A stretch of DNA of 37,451 nucleotides from the NCBI RefSeq assembly GCF_021555155.1, contig NZ_JAKGBU010000030.1:1-37451 (forward strand). The letters are read 5' to 3'. The notes beneath the pieces are model-generated. The model saw only the letters and a list, made by a program, of their open reading frames with translations, had not been told where the DNA came from and made no database searches. This document shows positions 7,032 through 15,865 of the stretch, piece by piece. The stretch comes from Rhizobium alarense (GTDB lineage Bacteria; Pseudomonadota; Alphaproteobacteria; Rhizobiales; Rhizobiaceae). Positions within the stretch are counted from its first letter, which is position 1; each line of letters starts with the position of its first letter. The position numbers and the translations under genes are program-made.

Positions 7032-8111
7032 ATGAGGAAATCCATTTCAAGCGGGCTCTCCCGCTCCCGGCTGCTGACAACCGCCGCTGCGTTCGCCGCC
7101 ATCTGCGCGACAAGCGTCCGCGCAGAGGATGAACTGAATGCGCTCGTGTGGTGCGATCATACAGACCCGGTACTGATCGAACCCTTCGAGAAGGCGAACA
7201 ACATCAAGGTAAATCTCAAGGAATACGAGGGAACCGGCGCCGGCCTCTCGATCGTCGAGCAGTCGCGTCCGGGTGACTGGGACGTCTTCGTCATTGACGG
7301 CGTCGACGTGCCGCGCGCGGTCGAGATGGACCTGCTTGCGGAACTGCCGGCCGATGCCCTGCCGAGTGCCGACATCTTCCCGGAAGTCCGCATGGAGGAC
7401 AACAACGCCAAGGACGGCAATATCTACGCCGTGACGGAGAAGTTCGGCTACAACACGATCTCCTACGACAAGACCAAGGTCGATCCGGCCGACATGGAGG
7501 ACCTCTCCATCATCTGGTCGGACAAATATGCCGGCCGCATCGCACTTTATGACTATTATCTCCCGATGGTCGGCCTGACCGGCATCGGTATCGGCAAGAA
7601 GACGGCGGAGCTGACCGAAGCCGACCTGCCGGCGATCAAGGAAAAGCTCTTTGCGATGAAGAAGGTGGCCCGCCAGGTGAGCGACGTCGTCGCCTCGCAG
7701 ACGGCTCTTGCGACCGGCGAAGTCGATATCCTCGTCGGCGGTGGTGAGTGGATCACGGCCGGCCTTTCCGCCGAGAAGCCGAACCTCGACTGGACGGTGC
7801 CGAAGCAGGGTGCGCTACGCTGGGCGCAGTCGATCGGCGTCTTCAAGGATTCGACCAAGCAGGAGCTCGCCCTGAAGTTCGTGCAGTACATCCTGAGCCC
7901 CGAGGGCCAGGCGCGGCTTGCCACCTCGTCCTGCTACTGGGCGATGCCCGCAAATGCCAAGGCCGGCGAACACCTGACCGACGCCCAGAAGGCGGCGCTG
8001 CGCTGGGACAAGCAGGCGGACTATCTCAAGAACACGCAGCTCTATCCCGTCGTCGATGGCGACCTTGATGCCGCCATGCAGGACGCATGGACGGAGATGC
8101 TGCAGAAGTAG
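7032..8111 (+). CDS. periplasmic solute-binding protein, spermidine/putrescine type
   Basis: Substrate receptor of an ABC importer, 359 residues. The N-terminus is a standard Sec signal peptide: basic start (MRKSISSGLSRSR), hydrophobic core (LLTTAAAFAAICATSV) and likely cleavage after RA at residue 31, giving a mature protein that begins EDELNALVW. The mature sequence follows the PotD/PotF pattern (family 1 extracellular solute-binding proteins), with the hinge region GEVDILVGGGEW and the C-terminal stretch KFVQYILSPEGQ. Start chosen at 7032 because AGGGA lies six bases upstream and the signal peptide begins there; the frame is open 96 bases further upstream. It is the first gene of the operon. 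The family carries polyamines and also other small amines and acids, so the substrate is open. Confidence 0.92.
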   Translation: MRKSISSGLSRSRLLTTAAAFAAICATSVRAEDELNALVWCDHTDPVLIEPFEKANNIKVNLKEYEGTGAGLSIVEQSRPGDWDVFVIDGVDVPRAVEMDLLAELPADALPSADIFPEVRMEDNNAKDGNIYAVTEKFGYNTISYDKTKVDPADMEDLSIIWSDKYAGRIALYDYYLPMVGLTGIGIGKKTAELTEADLPAIKEKLFAMKKVARQVSDVVASQTALATGEVDILVGGGEWITAGLSAEKPNLDWTVPKQGALRWAQSIGVFKDSTKQELALKFVQYILSPEGQARLATSSCYWAMPANAKAGEHLTDAQKAALRWDKQADYLKNTQLYPVVDGDLDAAMQDAWTEMLQK

Positions 8112-8126
8112 GATTGGCCCCGAAAA

Positions 8127-8148
8127 TCCCTCCTCCTCGGGGGAGGGA
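8127..8148. repeat. stem-loop after the solute-binding protein gene
   Basis: TCCCTCC (8127-8133) pairs with GGAGGGA (8142-8148) across an 8-base loop, 15 bases after the stop codon and in the 203-base gap before the permease. There is no T run, so a processing or mRNA-stabilising hairpin that keeps receptor levels above permease levels is more likely than a full terminator. Confidence 0.45.
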
Positions 8149-8314
8149 AGGGGACGACGAACGCGCGGCAGCACGGTGGTCTCGTGAGCGTTGCTACGAA
8201 CTGCGCATCACAAGGGGAGGGGTGCCGGCGTCGCCTGCCTCCTTCGAAAGACAACAAAGCAGAAATTCGCCCCGCGCTCGGCTCGTCCTGAAGCGTGAAC
8301 GGAGTCTCATATCG

Positions 8315-9178
8315 ATGACCGCCACCCCACTCGAAAGCGCCGAGCGCCGCAGGGCCTGGTCATTCGCGCTGCCTGCGCTTTTGTGGACCGGCGCGTTCTT
8401 CCTCGTCCCGTTCCTCTACATGGCGGCGATCAGCCTGTGGACGCGGCAGGGACGCGACCTCGTCGCCACCTGGACGTTCCACAACTACGCGGATTTCTTC
8501 GGCAAGGCCCATCTCTTCAAGGGGCTGGTCGTCTCGCTGGAAATCACCGCAACAGTGACGGTCATCTCCGTCCTGCTTGCCTATCCGCTTGCCTGGATCA
8601 TCGCCGAGCGCGTGCCGAAGCGCTGGCAGCGCTTTGCCCTCATCATGGCGATCCTGCCTTTCTGGACCTCCTATGTCGTGCGCTCCTATTCCTGGCTGCT
8701 GGTGCTCTCGAAGGGCGGGGTGGTCAACCAGGCGCTGCTGTGGACCGGCATCATTTCGGAACCGCTGGAACTGTCGGCCAACCGCACCGGCACGATCATC
8801 GGCTTCGTGCACTTCTTCGTCATGCTTTTGACGCTGACGGTCTACGCGAACCTCATCCAGCTCTCGCCGAACTACCGACGCGCCGCCGCCGATCTCGGCG
8901 CGAACGCCTTCCAGACCTTCCGGCATGTCATCCTGCCCCTGACGCTGCCGGGCATCATGGTCGGCGCCTTCCTCACCTTCGTGCTTTGCATCGGCGACTA
9001 CATCACGCCGCAGATCCTCGGCGGCAACAACGAACTGGTGCTGCCGCAGGTGATCATGCTGCAGCTCGGCCGGCGCGCCGATTTCCCGATGGCGGCCGCA
9101 CTCTCGATCGTGCTGATGGTGGTGGTGACGATCGCCTATCTCGCCTGTGCCCGCTGGCTGAAGATGGAGAGGACCTGA
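8315..9178 (+). CDS. ABC importer permease, PotB type
   Basis: Inner-membrane permease of 287 residues with six expected membrane helices; the first (WSFALPALLWTGAFFLVPFLYMAAISLW) follows a short cytoplasmic start. The EAA-type coupling loop that contacts the ATPase is seen as RRAAADLGANAFQTFRHVILPLTLPG near residue 200. The start ATG at 8315 is preceded by GGAG 11 bases upstream, a weak spacing; the frame is open further upstream through the gap but without a membrane-protein-like sequence. It is followed by the second permease after a single base, so the two are translated together and form the heteromeric channel. Confidence 0.92.
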   Translation: MTATPLESAERRRAWSFALPALLWTGAFFLVPFLYMAAISLWTRQGRDLVATWTFHNYADFFGKAHLFKGLVVSLEITATVTVISVLLAYPLAWIIAERVPKRWQRFALIMAILPFWTSYVVRSYSWLLVLSKGGVVNQALLWTGIISEPLELSANRTGTIIGFVHFFVMLLTLTVYANLIQLSPNYRRAAADLGANAFQTFRHVILPLTLPGIMVGAFLTFVLCIGDYITPQILGGNNELVLPQVIMLQLGRRADFPMAAALSIVLMVVVTIAYLACARWLKMERT

Positions 9179-9179
9179 C

Positions 9180-9971
9180 ATGCGCCACCTCCAGACCCTT
9201 CTCGCCGTCGTCTATGCCGGCTCGATCTATGTCTTCATCTTCCTGCCGGTCGCCGTCCTCGTGCTCTTTTCCTTCCAGGACGGCACGCTGCCGGTGCCGC
9301 CGCTGCACGGCGTGACGCTTCGCTGGTACGAGGCGATCTTCGCCGATCGCGACCTGATGGCGGCGCTCGGCAATTCGCTCATCGTGGCATTGATCTCCTC
9401 GGCCGTCGCCTGCCTGCTCGGTTTCCTCGCCGCCTATGCCTTCGCGCGCTACCGCCTTCCCGCATCCGGCCTGCAACGGGCGCTCATCGTGGCGCCGATG
9501 ACGGTCAGCACGCTGATCATCGGGCTCGGCCTGCTCTCGCTCTTCAACCGGCTGAACATGCCGCTGTCGCTCTGGACCATCGGCATCGGCCATGTTGTCA
9601 TCAACCTGCCGCTCTGCTTTGCCATCATCTACGCCTCGATGGGCGGCCATCAGGTGAATATCGAGCGGGCCGCGCGCGACCTCGGCGCGCCGGACTGGAA
9701 GGTGATGGCGCTGGTGACCGCGCCAATGCTGATGCCGTCGATCCTCGCTGCCTTCTTTCTCTCCGTCACCTTCAGCTGGGACGAGTTCATCGTCGCCTTC
9801 CTGCTGTCGCGCTTCGACGTGACGCTGCCGGTCGAGATCTGGAGCATGCTGCGCTCCGGCCTCGACCCCAGGACCAACGCCATCGGCAGCGTCGTCTTCC
9901 TCGTCTCGGTCCTGTTCCTGCTCGTCATGGAACTCGCCGTCTTCCGCAAGAAACCGGGAAATCCGACATGA
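9180..9971 (+). CDS. ABC importer permease, PotC type
   Basis: Second permease subunit, 263 residues, six predicted membrane helices beginning with LLAVVYAGSIYVFIFLPVAVLVLFSF. The coupling loop is ERAARDLGAPDWKVMALVTAPMLMPS and the conserved SVTFSWDEFIVAFLLS helix of PotC-type permeases follows. The gene starts one base after the previous stop and its own stop overlaps the next start (ATGA), so expression is tightly coupled to both neighbours. Confidence 0.93.
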   Translation: MRHLQTLLAVVYAGSIYVFIFLPVAVLVLFSFQDGTLPVPPLHGVTLRWYEAIFADRDLMAALGNSLIVALISSAVACLLGFLAAYAFARYRLPASGLQRALIVAPMTVSTLIIGLGLLSLFNRLNMPLSLWTIGIGHVVINLPLCFAIIYASMGGHQVNIERAARDLGAPDWKVMALVTAPMLMPSILAAFFLSVTFSWDEFIVAFLLSRFDVTLPVEIWSMLRSGLDPRTNAIGSVVFLVSVLFLLVMELAVFRKKPGNPT

Positions 9972-11047
9972 CCGCCGACGTCTCCATCCGCAATGCCACC
10001 AGGCTCTTCGGCGCGTTCCAGGCGCTCGACGACGTGTCGCTCGACATCGCGGCCGGCGAGTTCATCGTGTTGCTCGGCCCCTCCGGCTGCGGCAAGACCA
10101 CGCTTCTCTCCATCCTCGGCGGTTTCCTCGAGCCGACCTCCGGCACCGTTTCGATCGGCGGGCGCGAGATGACGCACGTACCGCCGGCAAAGCGCCCGAC
10201 GACGACGATGTTCCAGGACTATGCCCTCTTCCCGCATATGCGCCTCATCGACAATGTCGGCTTCGGCTTACGCATGCGCGGCATGAGCAAGGCGGAGCGG
10301 GACGAAAAAGCGCTTGCCTTCCTCGATCTCGTCGGTCTCAAGGGCTCCGCCGGCAAGAAGCCGCACGAACTGTCCGGTGGCCAGCGCCAGCGCGTGGCGC
10401 TGGCCCGGGCGCTCGCCGTCGATCCGGACGTGCTTCTGCTCGACGAGCCGCTCGGCGCGCTCGACCTGAAGCTTCGCCGCCAGATGCAGGACGAATTGAA
10501 GGCAATCCAGAAGCGTGTCGGCACGACCTTCGTGCATGTCACGCACGACCAGGAGGAGGCGATGGCGATCGCCGACCGCATCGTCGTCATGAACCAGGGC
10601 CGGATCGAGGATGTCGGCGCGCCGGCATCGATCTATATGCGGCCGCGCTCGCTGTTTTCGGCGGGTTTCATGGGCGAGGCGAACTTCCTGCCGGCGACCG
10701 TCTGCGGTATGGCGGCGGGGCAGACGGAGGTGGAGACGGCGGTCGGCCGGATCGCGCTTCCCGCTTCGGCCTTCATCAGTGTGCCGGCGGCTGGCACGGA
10801 CGTTACACTCTGCATCCGCCCCGAGCACTTTCGGGCCGGCGAAAGAAACGGAGCGACGATTTCGCTGGGCCGGGCGCGCATCCGCGACACCGCCTTCTTC
10901 GGCACGCATCATCGCTGCCATCTGACGACCGAATCCGCCCCCGTGACGCTTCTGACGGCGCATCTGCCGCAAACGGCGGAGATTGCCGAGGGCCAGATGA
11001 TCGATCTTGTTGTGGACGCCCGCGATCTGGTAGCCCTGTCGGCGTGA
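9968..11047 (+). CDS. ABC importer ATP-binding protein, PotA type
   Basis: ATPase subunit that powers the importer, 359 residues. Walker A is GPSGCGKTT (about residues 37-45), the ABC signature LSGGQRQRVALARAL, Walker B LLLLDEPLGALD, and the switch histidine lies in VTHDQEEAMAIADR. The C-terminal third (from about residue 245) is the TOBE domain typical of polyamine and sulfate-type importers. The start overlaps the permease stop. It completes a full importer (receptor, two permeases, ATPase) encoded in order. Confidence 0.95.
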   Translation: MTADVSIRNATRLFGAFQALDDVSLDIAAGEFIVLLGPSGCGKTTLLSILGGFLEPTSGTVSIGGREMTHVPPAKRPTTTMFQDYALFPHMRLIDNVGFGLRMRGMSKAERDEKALAFLDLVGLKGSAGKKPHELSGGQRQRVALARALAVDPDVLLLDEPLGALDLKLRRQMQDELKAIQKRVGTTFVHVTHDQEEAMAIADRIVVMNQGRIEDVGAPASIYMRPRSLFSAGFMGEANFLPATVCGMAAGQTEVETAVGRIALPASAFISVPAAGTDVTLCIRPEHFRAGERNGATISLGRARIRDTAFFGTHHRCHLTTESAPVTLLTAHLPQTAEIAEGQMIDLVVDARDLVALSA

Positions 11048-11058
11048 GGTCGGGAACA

Positions 11059-11796
11059 ATGACCATGAAGCGCATCGCGCCAGAGGACTGGTACAGCATC
11101 CGCCGTCTCGGCAACGACGTGACCTCCATCTCAGAGCCCTTCATCCAGGAATTCTACCGCTGCAACATCTGGCACGTGCGCGGCCGTGATCGGGACATGC
11201 TGGTCGACAGCGGCATGGGCGTCGTCTCGCTCACCGAATGGGTGCCGCTCGTCACCGAGCGTGACCTGATCGCCGTCGCCAGCCACACCCATTTCGACCA
11301 TATCGGCTGCCATCACGAATTCGAATGCCGCGCTGTGCATGCCGCAGAGGCGGAGCTTCTCGCCAATCCGACGCGGGAAAACACGCTTGCCGATCCCTAT
11401 GTCACCGACGACATCTTCGACGCACTGCCGCCCGAGCCCTATTGCTCCAGGTGCTACGCCGTGAAGAAGGCGCCGGCGACGCGCATCCTGGAAGACGGCG
11501 ACGTGATCGACCTCGGCGACCGGCATTTCGAGGTCATCCACACGCCGGGCCACTCTCCCGGGGGTATTGCGCTCTACGAGAAGGCGACGGAAATTCTGTT
11601 CTCGGGCGACATTCTCTATGACGGGCCGCTGATCGAGGACATCTACCATTCCGACGCAAAAGACTATGTAACCTCCATGGAGCGCCTGCTGACCCTGCCG
11701 GTCCGGCTGGTCCATGGCGGGCATTTTCCCAGTTTCGGGGCCGAGAGATACCGCCAGCTCATCAGAAGCTGGCTCAACGACAAACAGAAAAACTGA
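11059..11796 (+). CDS. metallo-beta-lactamase-fold hydrolase
   Basis: Probable di-metal hydrolase of about 245 residues. The metal-binding signature HTHFDH is intact (SHTHFDHIGCHHEF), with later ligands in HTPGHSPGG, in the SGDILYDGP strand, and the final HGGHFPSF. Enzymes of this superfamily open lactones, thioesters and other esters. Located between the importer ATPase and two dehydrogenases, a hydrolase acting on the imported compound or an activated intermediate is the simplest reading; this is inference. Start is uncertain: ATG 11059 was chosen, ATG 11065 is also possible, and a GTG at 11044 overlaps the ATPase stop as GTGA. Confidence 0.85.
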   Translation: MTMKRIAPEDWYSIRRLGNDVTSISEPFIQEFYRCNIWHVRGRDRDMLVDSGMGVVSLTEWVPLVTERDLIAVASHTHFDHIGCHHEFECRAVHAAEAELLANPTRENTLADPYVTDDIFDALPPEPYCSRCYAVKKAPATRILEDGDVIDLGDRHFEVIHTPGHSPGGIALYEKATEILFSGDILYDGPLIEDIYHSDAKDYVTSMERLLTLPVRLVHGGHFPSFGAERYRQLIRSWLNDKQKN

Positions 11797-11808
11797 CGGG
11801 AGACCCGC

Positions 11809-13242
11809 ATGCTCGACAAGCGCAAGTTCTACATCGACGGCCAGTGGGTCGATCCGCTGAAGGCCAACGACCTCGAGGTGATCAACCCGGCGACGGAAAA
11901 GCCGATCGCCGTCATCTCCATGGGCACCGCCGCCGACATCGATCGCGCCGTCGCCGCCGCCAAGAAGGCGTTCGCCACCTACAGCCAGACGAGCGTCGAC
12001 GAGCGCATCGCGCTGCTCGAAAAGCTGCTCGCCATCTACAAGCGCCGCTATGACGAGATGGCGCGCACCATCACGCTGGAGCTCGGCGCGCCGATCTCGA
12101 TGAGCACCGAGCAGCAGGCCGATGTCGGCGTCGGCCACCTGCAGGGCTTCATCGACGGGCTGAAGCGGCTGAAGGGGCGCGAGGTGCTGCCGAACGGCGA
12201 CGTGGTGCGGCGCGAGCCGATCGGCGTCTGCGGCCTCATCACGCCGTGGAACTGGCCGATCAACCAGATCGCGCTGAAGGTCGTGCCGGCGCTTGCGACC
12301 GGCTGCACCTGCATCCTGAAGCCGTCCGAATTCACGCCACTCAACGCCCTGCTCTATGCCGAGATGGTGCATGAGGCCGGCTTCCCGGCCGGCACATTCA
12401 ACCTCGTCAACGGCGATGGCCTCGAATGCGGCTCGGCTCTCTCCAAGCATAAGGACGTCGACATGATGTCCTTCACCGGCTCCACCCGCGCCGGCATCGC
12501 CGTCAGCAAGGATGCGGCCGATACGGTCAAGCGCGTAACGCTGGAACTCGGCGGCAAGTCGCCGAACATCGTCTTCGCCGACGCGGATCTGGAAGACCGC
12601 GTGACCGGCAGCGTGCTCGAATGCTTCAACAATTCCGGCCAGTCCTGCGATGCGCCGACCCGCATGCTGGTCGAGCGTTCCGCCTATGACAAAGTTGTCG
12701 AAATTGCCCAGCGCGTCGGTAAGGAAGCCAAGGTTGGCAACCCCGAAGAGGCAGGCGGCCATATCGGCCCGCTCGTCTCGCATATCCAGTTCGGCCGCGT
12801 GCAGGCGCTGATCGAGGCGGGTGTCGCCGAAGGCGCGCGCGTCCTTGTCGGCGGTCCCGGCAAGCCGGAAGGCTTCGAAACCGGCTATTTCGTGCGCCCG
12901 ACGATCTTTGCAGACGTCAACAACGACATGCGCATCGCCCGCGAGGAAGTCTTCGGCCCGGTGCTGTCGATCATCCCCTTCGACACGGAAGAGGAGGCGA
13001 TCGCGATCGCCAACGACACCGCCTACGGCCTTGCGGCCTATGTGCAGACCGGAGATCCTGATCGCGCCGAACGCGTCGCGGCGAAGCTCAGGGCCGGCAT
13101 GGTGCATATCAATGGCGGGCCGCACCGCTACGGCAGCCCCTTCGGCGGCTACAAGCAGTCCGGCAACGGCCGTGAGGGCGGCATTTTCGGGCTGGAGGAT
13201 TTCCTCGAAGTGAAGACCGTGCACCGGCCGGAAGCGGCTTGA
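11809..13242 (+). CDS. NAD(P)-dependent aldehyde dehydrogenase
   Basis: Oxidises an aldehyde to the carboxylic acid; 477 residues, full length for the family. Catalytic residues are intact: N148 in TPWNWP, general base E246 in TLELGGKSP, and nucleophile C280 in NNSGQSCDAP. The cofactor-binding SFTGSTRAG loop is present. The start follows GGGAGACCCGC by the normal distance. It lies 12 bases after the hydrolase gene and 10 bases before the alcohol dehydrogenase gene, so an alcohol-to-aldehyde-to-acid sequence of two oxidations is encoded in one transcript. Confidence 0.94.
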   Translation: MLDKRKFYIDGQWVDPLKANDLEVINPATEKPIAVISMGTAADIDRAVAAAKKAFATYSQTSVDERIALLEKLLAIYKRRYDEMARTITLELGAPISMSTEQQADVGVGHLQGFIDGLKRLKGREVLPNGDVVRREPIGVCGLITPWNWPINQIALKVVPALATGCTCILKPSEFTPLNALLYAEMVHEAGFPAGTFNLVNGDGLECGSALSKHKDVDMMSFTGSTRAGIAVSKDAADTVKRVTLELGGKSPNIVFADADLEDRVTGSVLECFNNSGQSCDAPTRMLVERSAYDKVVEIAQRVGKEAKVGNPEEAGGHIGPLVSHIQFGRVQALIEAGVAEGARVLVGGPGKPEGFETGYFVRPTIFADVNNDMRIAREEVFGPVLSIIPFDTEEEAIAIANDTAYGLAAYVQTGDPDRAERVAAKLRAGMVHINGGPHRYGSPFGGYKQSGNGREGGIFGLEDFLEVKTVHRPEAA

Positions 13243-13252
13243 GAGAAAGATC

Positions 13253-14284
13253 ATGATCCCGAAGACCATGAAGGCGGCGCTCGCGGAGAGCGCCGCATCC
13301 CCGCTCGTCATCCGTGAAGTGGCGACGCCGGCGCCTACGCGCGGCCAGCTTCTCGTCAGGCTCGAAAGCTGCGGCGTCTGCCATTCCGACCTGCATCTGA
13401 GGAACGGCGACGAGTACCTGCCGGACGAGATGTATCCGCTGATCCTCGGCCATGAAGGCATCGGCCGGATCGTTGCCATCGGCGAGGGCACGGAGACGAA
13501 GCTGTCTATCGGCGACCGTGTCGGCCTGCCCTGGCTCTACGATACGTGCCTCGATTGCAGCCCGTGCCTCACAGGCGCCGAAACCTTCTGCCAGCACCAG
13601 CACGCCCGCGGCATCCACCGCCCGGGCGCCTTCGCGGAATATGCGCTGCTCGAGCAGCGTTTCGCCTGCACGATCCCCGACGAGATCAATCCGCTCCAGG
13701 GCGCGCCGCTGCTCTGCGCGGGGCTGACCGCTTGGAGCGCACTGCGCAAGACGCAGCTTCGGCCAGGCAAGACCGTGATGGTCGTCGGCTGCGGCGGGCT
13801 CGGTCAGTACGCGATCATGATCGCCAAGGCGCATGGCGCAAGCGTCGTCGCCGTCGACCGCGATCCGGCGAAGCTGGAGGAGGCCCGCCGGCGCGGTGCG
13901 GACCACCTGATAGAGGCAGGGCCGGAGGCCGGGCTGAAGGTCAAGGCGCTGGGCGGCGCCGACATCGCCGTCAATTTCGCCCCGACTCCCGCCGTCTGGT
14001 CGACGATCGAGCAGGCCGTCAATCCGATGAGCGACATCATTGCCATCGCGCTGGTGCACGATCCGGTGCCGCTCTCGATGATGTGGCTGATCGACGGCGG
14101 GCACTGCGTCTTCGGTTCCTCCGTGGGAACACGGCAGGACCTGCGCGATTTCCTCGCCTTTGCCGCCCGTCATCCCCTTTCTATCGACATCGAGACGATC
14201 GCGCTTGAAGGCGTGGACGATGCGCTGGATCGCCTGCGAGCCGGCACGATTGCCGGCCGCGTCTGCATCGACTTTTCGCTCTGA
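13253..14284 (+). CDS. zinc-dependent alcohol dehydrogenase (MDR family)
   Basis: NAD(P)-linked alcohol dehydrogenase, 343 residues. Catalytic zinc ligands are seen in CGVCHSD (C43) and GHEG (H67). The structural zinc lobe is complete with C99, C102, C105 and C113 (DTCLDCSPC...TFC). The nucleotide-binding Rossmann motif is VVGCGGLGQYA. The start is the ATG at 13253; an internal ATG (MKAALAE) five codons later is possible. It is the last gene of the importer operon and would supply the aldehyde for the preceding dehydrogenase. Substrate is unknown; the family includes enzymes for simple and hydroxyacid alcohols. Confidence 0.92.
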   Translation: MIPKTMKAALAESAASPLVIREVATPAPTRGQLLVRLESCGVCHSDLHLRNGDEYLPDEMYPLILGHEGIGRIVAIGEGTETKLSIGDRVGLPWLYDTCLDCSPCLTGAETFCQHQHARGIHRPGAFAEYALLEQRFACTIPDEINPLQGAPLLCAGLTAWSALRKTQLRPGKTVMVVGCGGLGQYAIMIAKAHGASVVAVDRDPAKLEEARRRGADHLIEAGPEAGLKVKALGGADIAVNFAPTPAVWSTIEQAVNPMSDIIAIALVHDPVPLSMMWLIDGGHCVFGSSVGTRQDLRDFLAFAARHPLSIDIETIALEGVDDALDRLRAGTIAGRVCIDFSL

Positions 14285-14596
14285 CGAAACTGGCGAGGAC
14301 GACGAGAGGGCATCGGGACGTCGCACTTCATCCTTGAACCCACCCCGTTACAGGCAAAAATTGCATAATATATCTTATGGAACTCCGAAGTAGGCATCCT
14401 TCCTGTCGGGCGGACCGGACGTCTGATCGGTTCGGTCGGTGCTGCTGTCGTCAAACGACCGACTGGCTACCCATTGGCCCGACACGAAAGATGGCGGAGA
14501 AACTCATCGGCTCTCTGGCCGCCGCGACCTGTTGCTGGTAGCAGGCAGGTGAAAGTCAGATCGCCCCGCCATTTTCACCCGCCATTGGATCTTCGC
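14285..14596. other. intergenic region before the EamA transporter
   Basis: About 310 bases without a convincing gene. It holds the AT-rich palindrome at 14364-14379. In-frame alternative starts of the downstream transporter (TTG 14474, GTG 14549, TTG 14585) also lie here. Confidence 0.5.
14364..14379. promoter_or_regulatory. AT-rich inverted repeat, candidate operator
   Basis: CATAATATATCTTATG has 5-base inverted arms (CATAA/TTATG). It stands out as an A/T island in GC-rich DNA upstream of the EamA transporter gene. Its core ATAATATAT is shared, in the opposite orientation, with the GntR-linked site near 21084-21099. Confidence 0.4.
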
Positions 14597-15496
14597 GTGC
14601 CGAGCAACACCAGCGATACCGCCGGACACTTCTCGCGCCATCGGCTGGCACTTGCCGCATTGCTGCTCGGCGGCGTCGCCATCGGCGGCTCGCCGATCTT
14701 CGTGCGGTTGTCGGAAATCGGTCCGATTGCAACGGCGTTCTGGCGCGTCGCCCTTGCCCTTGTGCCGTTTCTCATCGTCTCCGGCCTGCCGGGGAACGTC
14801 CAAGCCGACTCGCGGCCGGAAACGCTTCGCGACTATCTCCTGCTCCTGCTGCCGGGCGTCTTCCTGGCTGCCGATCTCGCGGCATGGCACCTCGCGCTGC
14901 ATATGACGTCGGTCGCCAATGCGACGCTGCTGGCGAACCTCGCGCCGGTTTTCGTCACGCTCGGGTCCTGGCTGCTGTTCCGGACGCGTGTCACGTGCGT
15001 CTTTCTGGCGGGCCTCGCGATGGCGCTTGCCGGTGTACTTGTCCTCAAGGGTGGCCCTGCGGCACTTGGCGGTGGCGACCTTGCGGGCGACATGCTGGCG
15101 ATTGTCGCCTCGGTCTTCTATGCGGGATATATGCTGTCGCTTGGCCGCTTGCGCGTCCGCTTCTCGACGCCGCGCATCATGGCCGCTACGACGCTCTCGG
15201 CTGCGCTGTGCATGCTGCCGCTTGCCCTCTTTTCCGAACAGGTGATGGTGCCCGTAACGCTCTTCGGCTGGGCGATGCTGATCGGCCTCGCCCTTATCAG
15301 CCATGTCGGCGGCCAAGGGCTCGTCACCTACGCGCTCGCCTATCTGCCGACCGCCTTTTCGTCCTTGACCTTGCTGCTCCAGCCCGTCGTCGCCGCGATC
15401 CTCGCCTGGTTCATCCTGGCCGAGCCCGTCGGAGCGATTCAGGCGCTCGGTGGCGCCATCGTGCTCGCCGGCATCCTGGTGGCCCGACGGGGCTGA
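14597..15496 (+). CDS. EamA/DMT-family transporter
   Basis: Inner-membrane transporter of about 299 residues with ten expected membrane helices arranged as two EamA repeats, beginning RLALAALLLGGVAIGGSPIF and ending with LQPVVAAILAWFILAEPVG and a final helix. DMT proteins usually export amino acids, metabolites or drugs, and the substrate cannot be read from sequence. The start is uncertain because no clear ribosome binding site is seen: GTG 14597 gives a normal family length, and TTG or GTG codons upstream (14474, 14549, 14585) are alternatives. It converges with the small membrane protein gene, 18 bases away. Confidence 0.82.
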   Translation: MPSNTSDTAGHFSRHRLALAALLLGGVAIGGSPIFVRLSEIGPIATAFWRVALALVPFLIVSGLPGNVQADSRPETLRDYLLLLLPGVFLAADLAAWHLALHMTSVANATLLANLAPVFVTLGSWLLFRTRVTCVFLAGLAMALAGVLVLKGGPAALGGGDLAGDMLAIVASVFYAGYMLSLGRLRVRFSTPRIMAATTLSAALCMLPLALFSEQVMVPVTLFGWAMLIGLALISHVGGQGLVTYALAYLPTAFSSLTLLLQPVVAAILAWFILAEPVGAIQALGGAIVLAGILVARRG

Positions 15497-15514
15497 GGGA
15501 CCGCGGACACGGCT

Positions 15515-15748
15515 TCACGCGCCGGCCTTGTCCGAGGCCGTCCCGGTCCTAATCCCGGCGAAGAGAATGAGACCGTTGATGACGATGCCGAGAAGAAACC
15601 CTCCAGGTGCGAGTTGGAAACTCATCGGCGCATCGGGATTGTAGCCGAGGCCCGCAATCCCGCCCATGTCGTTCATGAGAAGCCCGGAGCCGAGCCACCA
15701 GGCGCCGCCGACAATCATGATCCAGCCGAGCACTTTGCCGTTCTTCAT
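15515..15748 (-). CDS. small two-helix membrane protein, function unknown
   Basis: A 77-residue protein not recognised as a named family. It has two hydrophobic segments, VLGWIMIVGGAWWLGSGLLM and FLLGIVINGLILFAGIR, separated by a loop GGIAGLGYNPDAPMS, so it probably spans the inner membrane twice. Start at 15748 is favoured by GGAGG five bases upstream; the frame is open 14 codons earlier. It lies in the same direction as, and 117 bases downstream of, the dehydratase gene. Confidence 0.65.
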   Translation of the reverse strand: MKNGKVLGWIMIVGGAWWLGSGLLMNDMGGIAGLGYNPDAPMSFQLAPGGFLLGIVINGLILFAGIRTGTASDKAGA

Positions 15749-15865
15749 GCCATCCTCCATCGCGCCCAAGCGATTCAGCGAGGCCGGCACATGGACGCCT
15801 CGCGAACGGTAACGGATGGAGGCCGCCGAAATTCCATCGGATGGCGCGAGGCCGCGAGGTGTATT

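Noticed and set aside
11131-13491. 786-residue open frame on the minus strand over the hydrolase and aldehyde dehydrogenase genes
   Set aside because: It is antisense to two well-supported enzymes with intact motifs; GC-rich third positions create long antisense frames. It has no domain.
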